Positions 11,093-18,384 of a stretch of DNA of 64,000 bases are shown one piece after another; the first letter of the stretch is position 1; each line of letters opens with the position of its first letter. The DNA comes from Mycobacterium dioxanotrophicus (GTDB lineage: Bacteria; Actinomycetota; Actinomycetes; Mycobacteriales; Mycobacteriaceae): contig NZ_CP020809.1 of NCBI RefSeq assembly GCF_002157835.1, forward strand, positions 1-64,000. Direction: 5' to 3'. The position numbers and the translations under genes are program-made. The notes below the pieces were generated by a model, which was not told the origin of the DNA, ran no database searches, and saw only the letters and a list, made by a program, of their open reading frames with translations.

Positions 11093-11109
11093 CCTCAAGG
11101 ACTCCTCAA
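11093..11109. promoter_or_regulatory. 11-bp-period direct repeat in the divergent promoter (possible SARP/EmbR-like operator)
   Basis: CCTCAA at 11093-11098 and again at 11104-11109; on the minus strand TTGAGG-N5-TTGAGG. An 11-bp period of hexa- or heptamers is the spacing used by SARP/OmpR-type winged-helix activators. The site lies in the 196-bp region between the repeat-peptide operon and the kinase-regulator pair. Only two copies are visible and the distance to a -10 element is not canonical, so this is tentative. Confidence 0.4.
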
Positions 11110-11215
11110 ATGAACTGGCTGTCGTGCCCGGCCCATCCCGCAATAGCCGAGGTCAATGCCCATGCGCCGGTCGAGGACGTAGGTAATCATTGATGTCTGA
11201 CTCAAGAGGCAGGTC

Positions 11216-13051
11216 GTGCGGGCGATGGTGGGTGATCTGTTTACGACGCAGCGCGGTGAGGGTGATCCGCTGCCGGCTTTGCTGGCCGCGGCGGGATTCG
11301 AGCGGGCCCGGGAGATCGGCCGGGGTGGGTTCGGGGTGGTGTACCGCTGCCTGCAGACCGGGTTGGATCGGGTCGTGGCGGTCAAGGTGTTGACCGCTGA
11401 CCTGGAGGACAACCGCCCCCGGTTCATGCGTGAACAGCAGGCGATGGCCCGGCTCACGGGGCACCCCAACATCGTTCCGGTGCTCCAGGTAGGCCAGACC
11501 GATCAGGGCCAGCCGTTTTTGGTGATGCCCTTCTACCCGCGAGGTTCATTGCACGCCCGGATCTTTCAGGACGGCGTCGTGGGCATCGAGGAGGTCCTGC
11601 ACCTCGGGGTGAAGCTGGCGGGGGCGCTCGATTCCGCACATCGGCAGGACATCGTGCACCGTGACGTGAAACCGGCCAACATCTTGCTCACCGATTACGG
11701 AGAGCCGGCGTTGACCGATTTCGGTATCGCCCACTTCGCCGGTGGATTCGAGACAGCCACCGGCGTGTTCACCGGATCCCCGGCCTACACCGCGCCCGAG
11801 GTGCTGTCCGGGCAGTGCGCCGGTGCGGCCTCCGACGTGTACGGCCTCGGCGCGACACTGTTCACCGCGTTGACTGGTCATGCCGCGTTCGAACGACTCG
11901 ATGGTGAACAGGTGGTCGCGCAGTTTGTGCGGATCACCACCGGGCCGGAGCCTGATCTAGGTAGGCATGGTGTCCCCGCCGACGTGGCCGAGGTGGTGGC
12001 GCGGGCGATGGCCCGCGATCCCGAGTCGAGGCCTACGGCGTCGGAGCTGGGGGAGCAGCTGCGGAGGCTGCAGGCACGGCACAGTGCGGCAGAACCGGCC
12101 GCCCCCGAGCCGTCCCAGATGGTTCATGGCCCGCGGCGCCTGCGTCGCCGCATCCTGACCGGTACAGCCGCCGTGTTGTTGGTGTCGGCGACCGTGTTTG
12201 GAGTTCTGCACTGGAGGGGCGGATCCGGCAGGGCCGACGACGGCACCCCGCGCAACCTCGCGGCGCAACCCGGCGGTGTGGTGCCCGGGATCGCGGCGAC
12301 GCTGCCGGCCGGAATCAAGAGTGCGGGCCGGTTGGTGATCGGGGTCGAGGTTCCCTACGCGCCGCTGGAGTTCAAAAATTCTGCCGGCCAGATCGTCGGT
12401 TTCGATGTCGACCTGATGAACGCGGTCGCGCGGACCCTCGGCCTGGTTGCGGACTACCGCGACGTGGCGGCCTTCGAGGACATCATCCCCGAAGTGCAGC
12501 ACGGCAACCTCACCATGGGAGCGTCGGCCATCACCGATACCCGCGAGCGGGAACAGGCGGTCGATTTCGTCACCTACTTCCAGGCCGGAACCTTGTGGGC
12601 GCAACGACCCGGCCCGCCGATCGACCCCAACGCCGCATGCGGGCTCAAGGTCGGGGTGCAGTCCGGGAGTGTCCAGGCAAACGATCAGCTCCCGGCGAAA
12701 AGTGATGCATGCGTGGCGACCGGACTCAAACCGATCCAGAAGGTGGTCTTCACGCTGCACAACGAACTCACCGCGGCGTTGCTCAACGGCCAAATCGATG
12801 CGATGGCCGCCGATTCGCCGGCGACCGCGTTTGCGATCAAGCTCAGTACTGGCCGGCTGGTAGCGGCCGGCGACGTCACCGACGTCGCGCCGTACGGCTG
12901 GACGGTCGGCAAGGACTCCGCCCTGTCGGAGCCGCTCCTGCGGGCCCTCGAGCACCTGATGCAGACCGGCGAATACCGAACCATCGCCACGAAGTGGGGG
13001 ATTGAGAGCGGCATGATCGACAAACCCGTGATCGACGGCGCCACTGCATGA
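11216..13051 (+). CDS. Receptor-type Ser/Thr kinase with extracytoplasmic solute-binding domain
   Basis: 611 residues. The kinase domain (about 28-285) resembles the PknK kinase domain: glycine loop IGRGGFGVVYRC, VAIK-type Lys57 (VAVKVL), catalytic HRDVKPANILL (Asp150), DFG at 168-170, and activation-loop threonines before APEVL. A single TM helix follows at about 313-333. Residues about 365-600 form a periplasmic amino-acid-type binding protein (SBP_bac_3; SAGRLVIGVEVPYAPLEF, GFDVDLMNAVAR). All catalytic motifs are intact. The architecture implies a small-molecule-sensing kinase. GTG 11216 is used; ATG 11225 is an alternative. Its stop overlaps the EmbR-like gene by 4 nt, so they are likely a kinase-substrate pair. 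Confidence 0.93.
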   Translation: MRAMVGDLFTTQRGEGDPLPALLAAAGFERAREIGRGGFGVVYRCLQTGLDRVVAVKVLTADLEDNRPRFMREQQAMARLTGHPNIVPVLQVGQTDQGQPFLVMPFYPRGSLHARIFQDGVVGIEEVLHLGVKLAGALDSAHRQDIVHRDVKPANILLTDYGEPALTDFGIAHFAGGFETATGVFTGSPAYTAPEVLSGQCAGAASDVYGLGATLFTALTGHAAFERLDGEQVVAQFVRITTGPEPDLGRHGVPADVAEVVARAMARDPESRPTASELGEQLRRLQARHSAAEPAAPEPSQMVHGPRRLRRRILTGTAAVLLVSATVFGVLHWRGGSGRADDGTPRNLAAQPGGVVPGIAATLPAGIKSAGRLVIGVEVPYAPLEFKNSAGQIVGFDVDLMNAVARTLGLVADYRDVAAFEDIIPEVQHGNLTMGASAITDTREREQAVDFVTYFQAGTLWAQRPGPPIDPNAACGLKVGVQSGSVQANDQLPAKSDACVATGLKPIQKVVFTLHNELTAALLNGQIDAMAADSPATAFAIKLSTGRLVAAGDVTDVAPYGWTVGKDSALSEPLLRALEHLMQTGEYRTIATKWGIESGMIDKPVIDGATA

Positions 13052-14241
13052 CCGGGCACCCGGTTCCACCCGAGGGGGAGTCGAAGTTGCTGCCGCAGAA
13101 CAGCATCCAGCTCGGCATTCTCGGGCCGTGCGAGATGTGGGTCGGCGGAAGGACGGTTCCGCTCGGCTCGCACAAGCAGCGTGCGGTGCTGGCGATGCTG
13201 GTGATTCACCGCAACCGGGCAGTGGGGATCGACGAACTGATCAGCGCGGTGTGGGGAGATGCCGCGCACGCAGGAGCGCGGGCGGCCCTGCACACCTACG
13301 TGTCCAATCTGCGGGGCCTGATGGCCGGCTCGGGCACCGACAGCCACACGGTGCTGGCCAGGACACCACCGGGGTATCGCATGTCGGTTCCCGACGAAGA
13401 CTGTGACGCCGGACGTTTCATCAACGAGCGGGGCAGGGGCATCCGCGCCCTTGCCGCCGGGGACTTCGAGCGGGCCTGCGAGTATCTGTCAGACGCGCTG
13501 TCGCAGTGGCGCGGACCGGTGCTGGATGATCTGCGTGCATTCAGCTTTTTCGAGGCCTTCGCTACCGCGCTCGCCGAGGAAAAGCTCATGACGCAGATCT
13601 CCCGTGCGGAGGCCGAAATCGCTTGTGGCCACGCTGGTTTGGTGACCAACGAACTCGAGTCGCTGGCTGGTGAGCATCCCTACCGGGAGCCGTTATGGGC
13701 GCAGCTCATCACGGCTTACTATCTGGCTCAACGCCAATCCGATGCGCTCGACGCGTACCACCGATTGCGGACGGCACTCGACGAGGATCTCGGCATCGAT
13801 CCCGGCCCCGTCGTGCAAGCACTGTATGTGCAAGTCCTACGCCAACAGCCGCTTGATCCGGCGAAGGCGGCTCAGTTGCATGCCGACGAAACCATCGAGG
13901 CCTTCCATGAACAGGCCACCGCGGTGACCGAACGTCCGAACGGACCTGTCCTGCGGGGCGCTGACGGGTGGGTACATCCGTTGTGCGCGTTGAGCACTCG
14001 GATCGGCCGGAGCCCCGACAACAACATCGTTCTCGCCGATGCCAGGGTCAGCCGTCACCACGCCGCGATCATAGAGACCGGCGACAGGTTCGTGATCGCC
14101 GACCTGAACTCGAAGAATGGTGTGTATGTGCGGGATCGACGGATCCACCCCAGCGAGACGCTCGTGAGCGGAGACGTCATCCGCGTCGGCGACCAACAAT
14201 TCACGTTCGACATCGCGCCCGAAGACCCGCCGCCGTGGTGA
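13048..14241 (+). CDS. EmbR-like transcriptional regulator (winged helix, BTAD, FHA)
   Basis: 397 residues. An OmpR-type winged helix (about 12-105; LGPCEMWVGGRTVPLGSHKQRAVL) and a bacterial transcriptional activation domain (about 110-255; GDFERACEYLSDALSQWRGPVLDDL) are followed by a C-terminal FHA domain. The FHA motifs are IGRSPDNNIVLADARVSRHH and SKNGVYV. The layout matches EmbR, whose FHA binds phosphothreonine on its kinase PknH. The ATG overlaps the kinase stop (ATGA at 13048-13051), strongly suggesting partnership. Likely targets, by inference, are the divergent peptide-TPR-MFS operon and its own promoter. Confidence 0.92.
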   Translation: MTGHPVPPEGESKLLPQNSIQLGILGPCEMWVGGRTVPLGSHKQRAVLAMLVIHRNRAVGIDELISAVWGDAAHAGARAALHTYVSNLRGLMAGSGTDSHTVLARTPPGYRMSVPDEDCDAGRFINERGRGIRALAAGDFERACEYLSDALSQWRGPVLDDLRAFSFFEAFATALAEEKLMTQISRAEAEIACGHAGLVTNELESLAGEHPYREPLWAQLITAYYLAQRQSDALDAYHRLRTALDEDLGIDPGPVVQALYVQVLRQQPLDPAKAAQLHADETIEAFHEQATAVTERPNGPVLRGADGWVHPLCALSTRIGRSPDNNIVLADARVSRHHAAIIETGDRFVIADLNSKNGVYVRDRRIHPSETLVSGDVIRVGDQQFTFDIAPEDPPPW

Positions 14242-14253
14242 CGGGCCGGACGG

Positions 14254-15444
14254 TTACGCGCCGCGCGGAGTCTGCTCGACCGACAGCTCGTGGGCCAGCA
14301 GCTCTGCGAACGTGAAAGTGCCTGTGGGGCGGTCGTTCTTGCCCAGCAGATAGAGACGCTTGACCGCGGCGAGGATGCCCTCTGCGATGGCGTCGCGGGT
14401 CGCGGTGGAGACCAGCAGATTGCGGTCACGCGGATTGGTGATGTAGCCGACATCCACCTGAACCGTGGGCATCCGGGTGAGCCGCAACAGATCCCAGGTT
14501 CGGCCGTGGGTACGGCAGTCGCGTAACCCGGTGCGGGCCACCACTTCCCGCTGGATGAAATCGGCCAGGTTGCGACCGATGGTCGACACCGAACCGTGCG
14601 AGTTCCCGAAATGGAAGGAGGCCACCCCGTTGGCGGAGGGACTGAGCTGAGTGGCGCAGCGCAGGCTGATCATCAGATCGGCGCCGACGGTGTTGGCCGT
14701 CGCCGCGCGCTCCGCATCGAGCGGGCTGTGCCCGGCCGGGCGGGACGTGAAGGTGTCCATCCCGATGGCCGTCATCCGGCCTTCGAGCCGACTTGCCAAG
14801 TCCCACAGGATGTCTGCTTCGCTGATCGGCCCCTCGGGGCCATTCATGATCATGCCGTGATCAGACCCACCGCGGCCCGGATCGATGATCACCCGCTTGC
14901 CGGACAGCCGTGGCCCGGACCGCCGGACCAGCTCTTCCTCGCGGATGGCGTGCGGCGAGCCACCGGTCACCCGCGATCCCAGGAAGTACAGCGAGCGAAG
15001 GGTTTCCGGACCGCAGATGCCGTCGGGGTACAGCCCGTATTCACGCTGGTAGGACGACAGGGCATTGTGGGTCTGCAGCCCGAAGTGGCCGTCGACCATT
15101 CCGGTGTAGAACCCGAGATCCTGCAATCGGGCCTGCAGGGTGGCGACGTCGTCGCCGTACATCGGTGCCCCGAACTGGTGGGTGAGCGTGCGCGCACCCA
15201 GCCGGTAGGACGCCTCGCGCAGTGCGCGGTAGGTCGCCTCACCCACGATGCCGTCCACCAACAGACCACGATGCTGCTGGAAGGCACGCACCGCTTGGTC
15301 GAGTTCGTCATCGAACACATCCAGTGCGACGTGCCTGCCGGTGTTCAGATCGGCGTCAGGGTTGTCGATGAGACCCAGCGACGTGAGCGCTTCCCGGATC
15401 TCGGTGACCGCACCGCCACGATCGCCGTGACGCAGACTCGACAT
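14254..15444 (-). CDS. cwlM: CwlM, amidase-fold regulator of peptidoglycan synthesis
   Basis: 396 residues. Two peptidoglycan-binding domains (about 1-80 and 90-155) precede an amidase_3 fold (about 183-375). Known role: CwlM is cytoplasmic, phosphorylated by PknB, activates MurA and contacts MurJ. The sequence agrees with a non-catalytic protein. The first zinc-ligand His of the IDPGHGG motif is Arg191 (IDPGRGG), and the His of the later SxH motif is Arg262 (ISLRC); only Glu209 remains. No signal peptide. The C-terminal tail is threonine-bearing (PTGTFTF, EQTPRGA), the region phosphorylated in known CwlM. SD GGAGGGG precedes ATG 15444. Confidence 0.95.
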   Translation of the reverse strand: MSSLRHGDRGGAVTEIREALTSLGLIDNPDADLNTGRHVALDVFDDELDQAVRAFQQHRGLLVDGIVGEATYRALREASYRLGARTLTHQFGAPMYGDDVATLQARLQDLGFYTGMVDGHFGLQTHNALSSYQREYGLYPDGICGPETLRSLYFLGSRVTGGSPHAIREEELVRRSGPRLSGKRVIIDPGRGGSDHGMIMNGPEGPISEADILWDLASRLEGRMTAIGMDTFTSRPAGHSPLDAERAATANTVGADLMISLRCATQLSPSANGVASFHFGNSHGSVSTIGRNLADFIQREVVARTGLRDCRTHGRTWDLLRLTRMPTVQVDVGYITNPRDRNLLVSTATRDAIAEGILAAVKRLYLLGKNDRPTGTFTFAELLAHELSVEQTPRGA

Positions 15445-15574
15445 ACGGGCCCCTCCAGGCTGGTTTTTCGGCGGGTTGCCGAAACTGACCAGCCAGCATT
15501 GTCTCAGATTTCGACCACATACCGGAAAACGCCAGGCGAATCCGGCGCGGGTCTAACCATCCGTTAACGCAGCG

Positions 15575-15907
15575 TCAGAGCGCGTCGGCGAGCTCACGCA
15601 GCAGCGCGGCCTTGCCCTTGGCCCCCACGATGCGCTTGACCGGGGCGCCGTCCTTGAACAGGATCATCGTCGGGATCGAAACGACCTGGAAGTCCCGTGC
15701 GGTGGCGGGGTTGGCGTCCACGTCGAGCTTGGCGACCGTCAACTCACCGGCCTTCTCCGACGCGATCTCCTCGAGCACCGGCGCGACCATCTTGCACGGC
15801 CCGCACCAGGTCGCCCAGAAATCCACCAGCACCGGCGTGCTGCTGGTCAGGACGTCGCTGGAAAACGAAGCGTCGGTGACCGCTACGGTTGCGCTGTCCT
15901 CGCTCAT
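15575..15907 (-). CDS. trxA: Thioredoxin
   Basis: 110 residues, one thioredoxin fold. Active site WCGPCK with Cys35 and Cys38, and the cis-proline loop VVSIPTM. Named trxC in M. tuberculosis (Rv3914). It reduces protein disulfides using electrons from the adjacent thioredoxin reductase. SD AGGAGAG precedes ATG 15907. It lies 34 nt downstream of trxB, in the same transcription unit. Confidence 0.97.
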   Translation of the reverse strand: MSEDSATVAVTDASFSSDVLTSSTPVLVDFWATWCGPCKMVAPVLEEIASEKAGELTVAKLDVDANPATARDFQVVSIPTMILFKDGAPVKRIVGAKGKAALLRELADAL

Positions 15908-15941
15908 GGTCTCTCTCCTGTCGATCGAAAGGTGTTCGGGC

Positions 15942-16877
15942 TCAGTCGTTGTCAGCCAGCCAGCGTTCGGTGTCGATGGCCGCCGAACAGCCGCTGCCCG
16001 CGGCCGTGATGGCCTGGCGGTAGGTGTGGTCGACTAGGTCACCCGCAGCGAACACGCCGTCGATCGACGTCGCGGTGGTGCGACCGACGGTCAGCACATA
16101 ACCTTCGTCGTCCAGGTCGATCTGCCCGCGCACCAACTCCGAGCGCGGATCGTGCCCGATGGCCACGAACACCCCGGTGACGGCAAGCTTGGATTCCTCG
16201 CCGGTCACGGTGTCGCGCAGGCGTACCCCGGTGACCTTCGGCGAACCCTCGATCTCGGTGATCTCCGTGTTGGTGAGGAACGTGATCTTCTCGTTGGCCC
16301 GGGCCCGCTCCAGCATGATCTTGGACGCGCGGAATTCGTCGCGGCGGTGGATCAGGGTGACGCTGCGGGCAAACCGGGTGAGGAACGTCGCCTCCTCCAT
16401 CGCCGAATCGCCGCCGCCGACCACGACGATGTCCTCGTCGCGGAAGAAGAAGCCGTCGCACGTCGCGCAGGTGCTGACGCCCATGCCGGTCAGTGCCTCC
16501 TCGCCGGGAACCCCGAGGTGGCGCGCCGCGGCGCCCATCGCCAGGATCACGGAACGGGCCTGATGGGTCTCGTCACCGACGGTGACCGTCTTCACGGGAC
16601 CGGTGAGGTCGACCGCGTCGACGTCCTCCATCCGCAGGTCGGCCCCGAAGCGCAGCGCCTGCTCGCGCATCTGGTCCATCAACTCGGGTCCGGTGATGCC
16701 CTCGCGGAAGCCGGGATAGTTCTCCACCTCGGTGGTGGTCATCAGCGCGCCACCGAACTGCGTGCCCTCGAACACCAGCGGCTTGAGCTGGGCGCGAGCG
16801 GCATACACGGCAGCGGTGTAACCGGCAGGACCCGATCCGATGATGATGACGTCGTGGACGGTCTCTGAGGTGGTCAT
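15942..16877 (-). CDS. trxB: Thioredoxin reductase
   Basis: 311 residues. FAD dinucleotide-binding motif [16 protein letters not shown] at the N-terminus, redox-active CATC (in [11 protein letters not shown], about residues 135-140), NADPH-binding [12 protein letters not shown], and C-terminal FAD contact [16 protein letters not shown]. Counterpart of M. tuberculosis trxB2, the essential enzyme for thioredoxin recycling. Located between the sigM-anti-sigma pair and trxA; linkage to an ECF sigma factor fits redox control. Confidence 0.98.
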   Translation of the reverse strand: MTTSETVHDVIIIGSGPAGYTAAVYAARAQLKPLVFEGTQFGGALMTTTEVENYPGFREGITGPELMDQMREQALRFGADLRMEDVDAVDLTGPVKTVTVGDETHQARSVILAMGAAARHLGVPGEEALTGMGVSTCATCDGFFFRDEDIVVVGGGDSAMEEATFLTRFARSVTLIHRRDEFRASKIMLERARANEKITFLTNTEITEIEGSPKVTGVRLRDTVTGEESKLAVTGVFVAIGHDPRSELVRGQIDLDDEGYVLTVGRTTATSIDGVFAAGDLVDHTYRQAITAAGSGCSAAIDTERWLADND

Positions 16878-16961
16878 ATCGGCCTTTCTGCCGGATCTTG
16901 GCTCGGCATGCGTGTAACGCCAGCCTAGGCCGGGCTGTTCCCGGCGAACTCGGGGGACAGA

Positions 16962-17690
16962 CTACGGGCGTTTGACCACGGTGTCCGCGAGCAACCCGGC
17001 GTGGGCGGCGTCGCAGTCCGGGGCCACCACCAGGCCCACGACCGTGCCAGGCACGTCGGAGGGCACCAGGATCAGCACCCCGCGCCTGCCCCCGACATCC
17101 TGGGGCCGGCCACCCAGCACCTTGATCCCCGGCGGGTAGCCCAGAGCCGCCAGGCACTGGGCGCGGCGCTCGGGATCGGTCAGCGGCCCGAGATCGGGGC
17201 GGGCCGCCAGCAGGCCGAGCAGCTGCGGCTCGGGCAGGTCGACCGTGGGCTGCGGCGGGGACACCGTGATGCGTTCGAACCGGGCCGTGCTCGCCGCGGA
17301 GGGCGGGTCGGGACGCATCAGCATGGCGCTGCCGAGCCCGACAGCCAGCAGCGCCGCGCACGCACCCGCGACGGCAGCGGCCCGGCGTACGCGTCGGGCA
17401 CCCGGCTGCAGGCCATGTTCGGGCGGGGGAGCGGCCCGCAGCGCAGAGGTGAGGCGAGCGGCCACGTCGTGGGGCACCGGGGGCGCGGTTTGCCCGTCGT
17501 CGGCCAGATCTGCCACGTCGCGTCGCACCCGGTCCAGCGCGGCCAGCGCGGCCGCCGCCTCGGGTTCGGTGCGCACGCGGTGGCGCAGGCGCGCGGCGGT
17601 GGCATCGTCGAGCAGCCCGGCCTGGAGTTCGGCGAGCCGGTCAGGCGTGATCGGCTCGTCTGACGGCGCTGGGTGCGTGCTGCCGTTCAT
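16962..17690 (-). CDS. rsmA: Anti-sigma-M factor RsmA
   Basis: About 242 residues. A cytoplasmic N-terminal zone (PDRLAELQAGLLDDATAARLRHRV) is followed by one TM helix (AAAVAGACAALLAVGLGSAML, near residue 105) and an extracytoplasmic domain with a conserved cysteine pair (AQCLAALGY, APDCDAAHAG). Counterpart of Rv3912, which restrains SigM. ATG 17690 lies inside the end of sigM (50-nt overlap), arguing for coupled synthesis. The paired cysteines suggest redox sensing, which is inference. Confidence 0.88.
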   Translation of the reverse strand: MNGSTHPAPSDEPITPDRLAELQAGLLDDATAARLRHRVRTEPEAAAALAALDRVRRDVADLADDGQTAPPVPHDVAARLTSALRAAPPPEHGLQPGARRVRRAAAVAGACAALLAVGLGSAMLMRPDPPSAASTARFERITVSPPQPTVDLPEPQLLGLLAARPDLGPLTDPERRAQCLAALGYPPGIKVLGGRPQDVGGRRGVLILVPSDVPGTVVGLVVAPDCDAAHAGLLADTVVKRP

Positions 17691-18285
17691 CGGGATCAAA
17701 GTATCGCAGCGAGCGGGCGAGTTTGGCCCGGCCGCGCGCACACCGGCTCTTCACGGTGCCCTCGGCGACCCCGAGCAATTGGGCCGTCTCGGCCACCGAG
17801 TAGCCCTGCATGTCCACCGCGACGATCGCGGCCCGCTGTTCGACGGGAAGCATCAGCAGTGCGCGTTCCACCACGATCGCGGTGTCCACGCGGTGTGCCG
17901 GGTCGCCGGCGGGGTCGCGCAGATGCCCGAGGTCGGCATCGTAGGGGGCTGCGGCCGGCTGGGCCTTGGCGCGGCGCAGGCGGTCCAGGCAGGCGTTGAC
18001 CACGATGCGGTACAGCCAGCTGCTCACCGCCGAGTCGTACCGGAACGACGCCGCGGTCCGATGCGCCGACAGCAGGGCATCCTGCACGGCGTCATCGGCG
18101 TCGTCGTCGTGGCGGCTGGTCAGATACGCCAGCCGGCGCAGCTGCCGGTGATAGCGATGGACCAATTCCTCGAACGCGTAGCGATCCCCGGAGACGTGAG
18201 CGGCGAGCAACTCGGCATCCGTACGCGTACCGGCGCGCGTCGACGCTGGTGCTGCCGGATCCCCGGTCCCCCCGAACCTTCCCAC
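17641..18285 (-). CDS. sigM: ECF RNA polymerase sigma factor SigM
   Basis: 214 residues. Region 2 is FEELVHRYHRQLRRLAYLTSRHDDDADDAVQDALLSAHR; region 4 is LPVEQRAAIVAVDMQGYSVAETAQLLGVAEGTVKSRCARGRAKLA. GTG start at 18285. A TAGTGT element 6 nt upstream suggests a leaderless transcript. Syntenic with Rv3911, flanked by murJ upstream and rsmA downstream. In M. tuberculosis SigM controls Esx and surface-related genes. Confidence 0.95.
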   Translation of the reverse strand: MGRFGGTGDPAAPASTRAGTRTDAELLAAHVSGDRYAFEELVHRYHRQLRRLAYLTSRHDDDADDAVQDALLSAHRTAASFRYDSAVSSWLYRIVVNACLDRLRRAKAQPAAAPYDADLGHLRDPAGDPAHRVDTAIVVERALLMLPVEQRAAIVAVDMQGYSVAETAQLLGVAEGTVKSRCARGRAKLARSLRYFDPDERQHAPSAVRRADHA

Positions 18286-18384
18286 AGCCGAACACTAAAG
18301 GCTGCCGCGGGCGCCTCCCGACACTTCTTTGCCGCAGTGCGCATCACGCATGGTCAGCGCCGCGGCCGGGCTGTGGATGACCGA

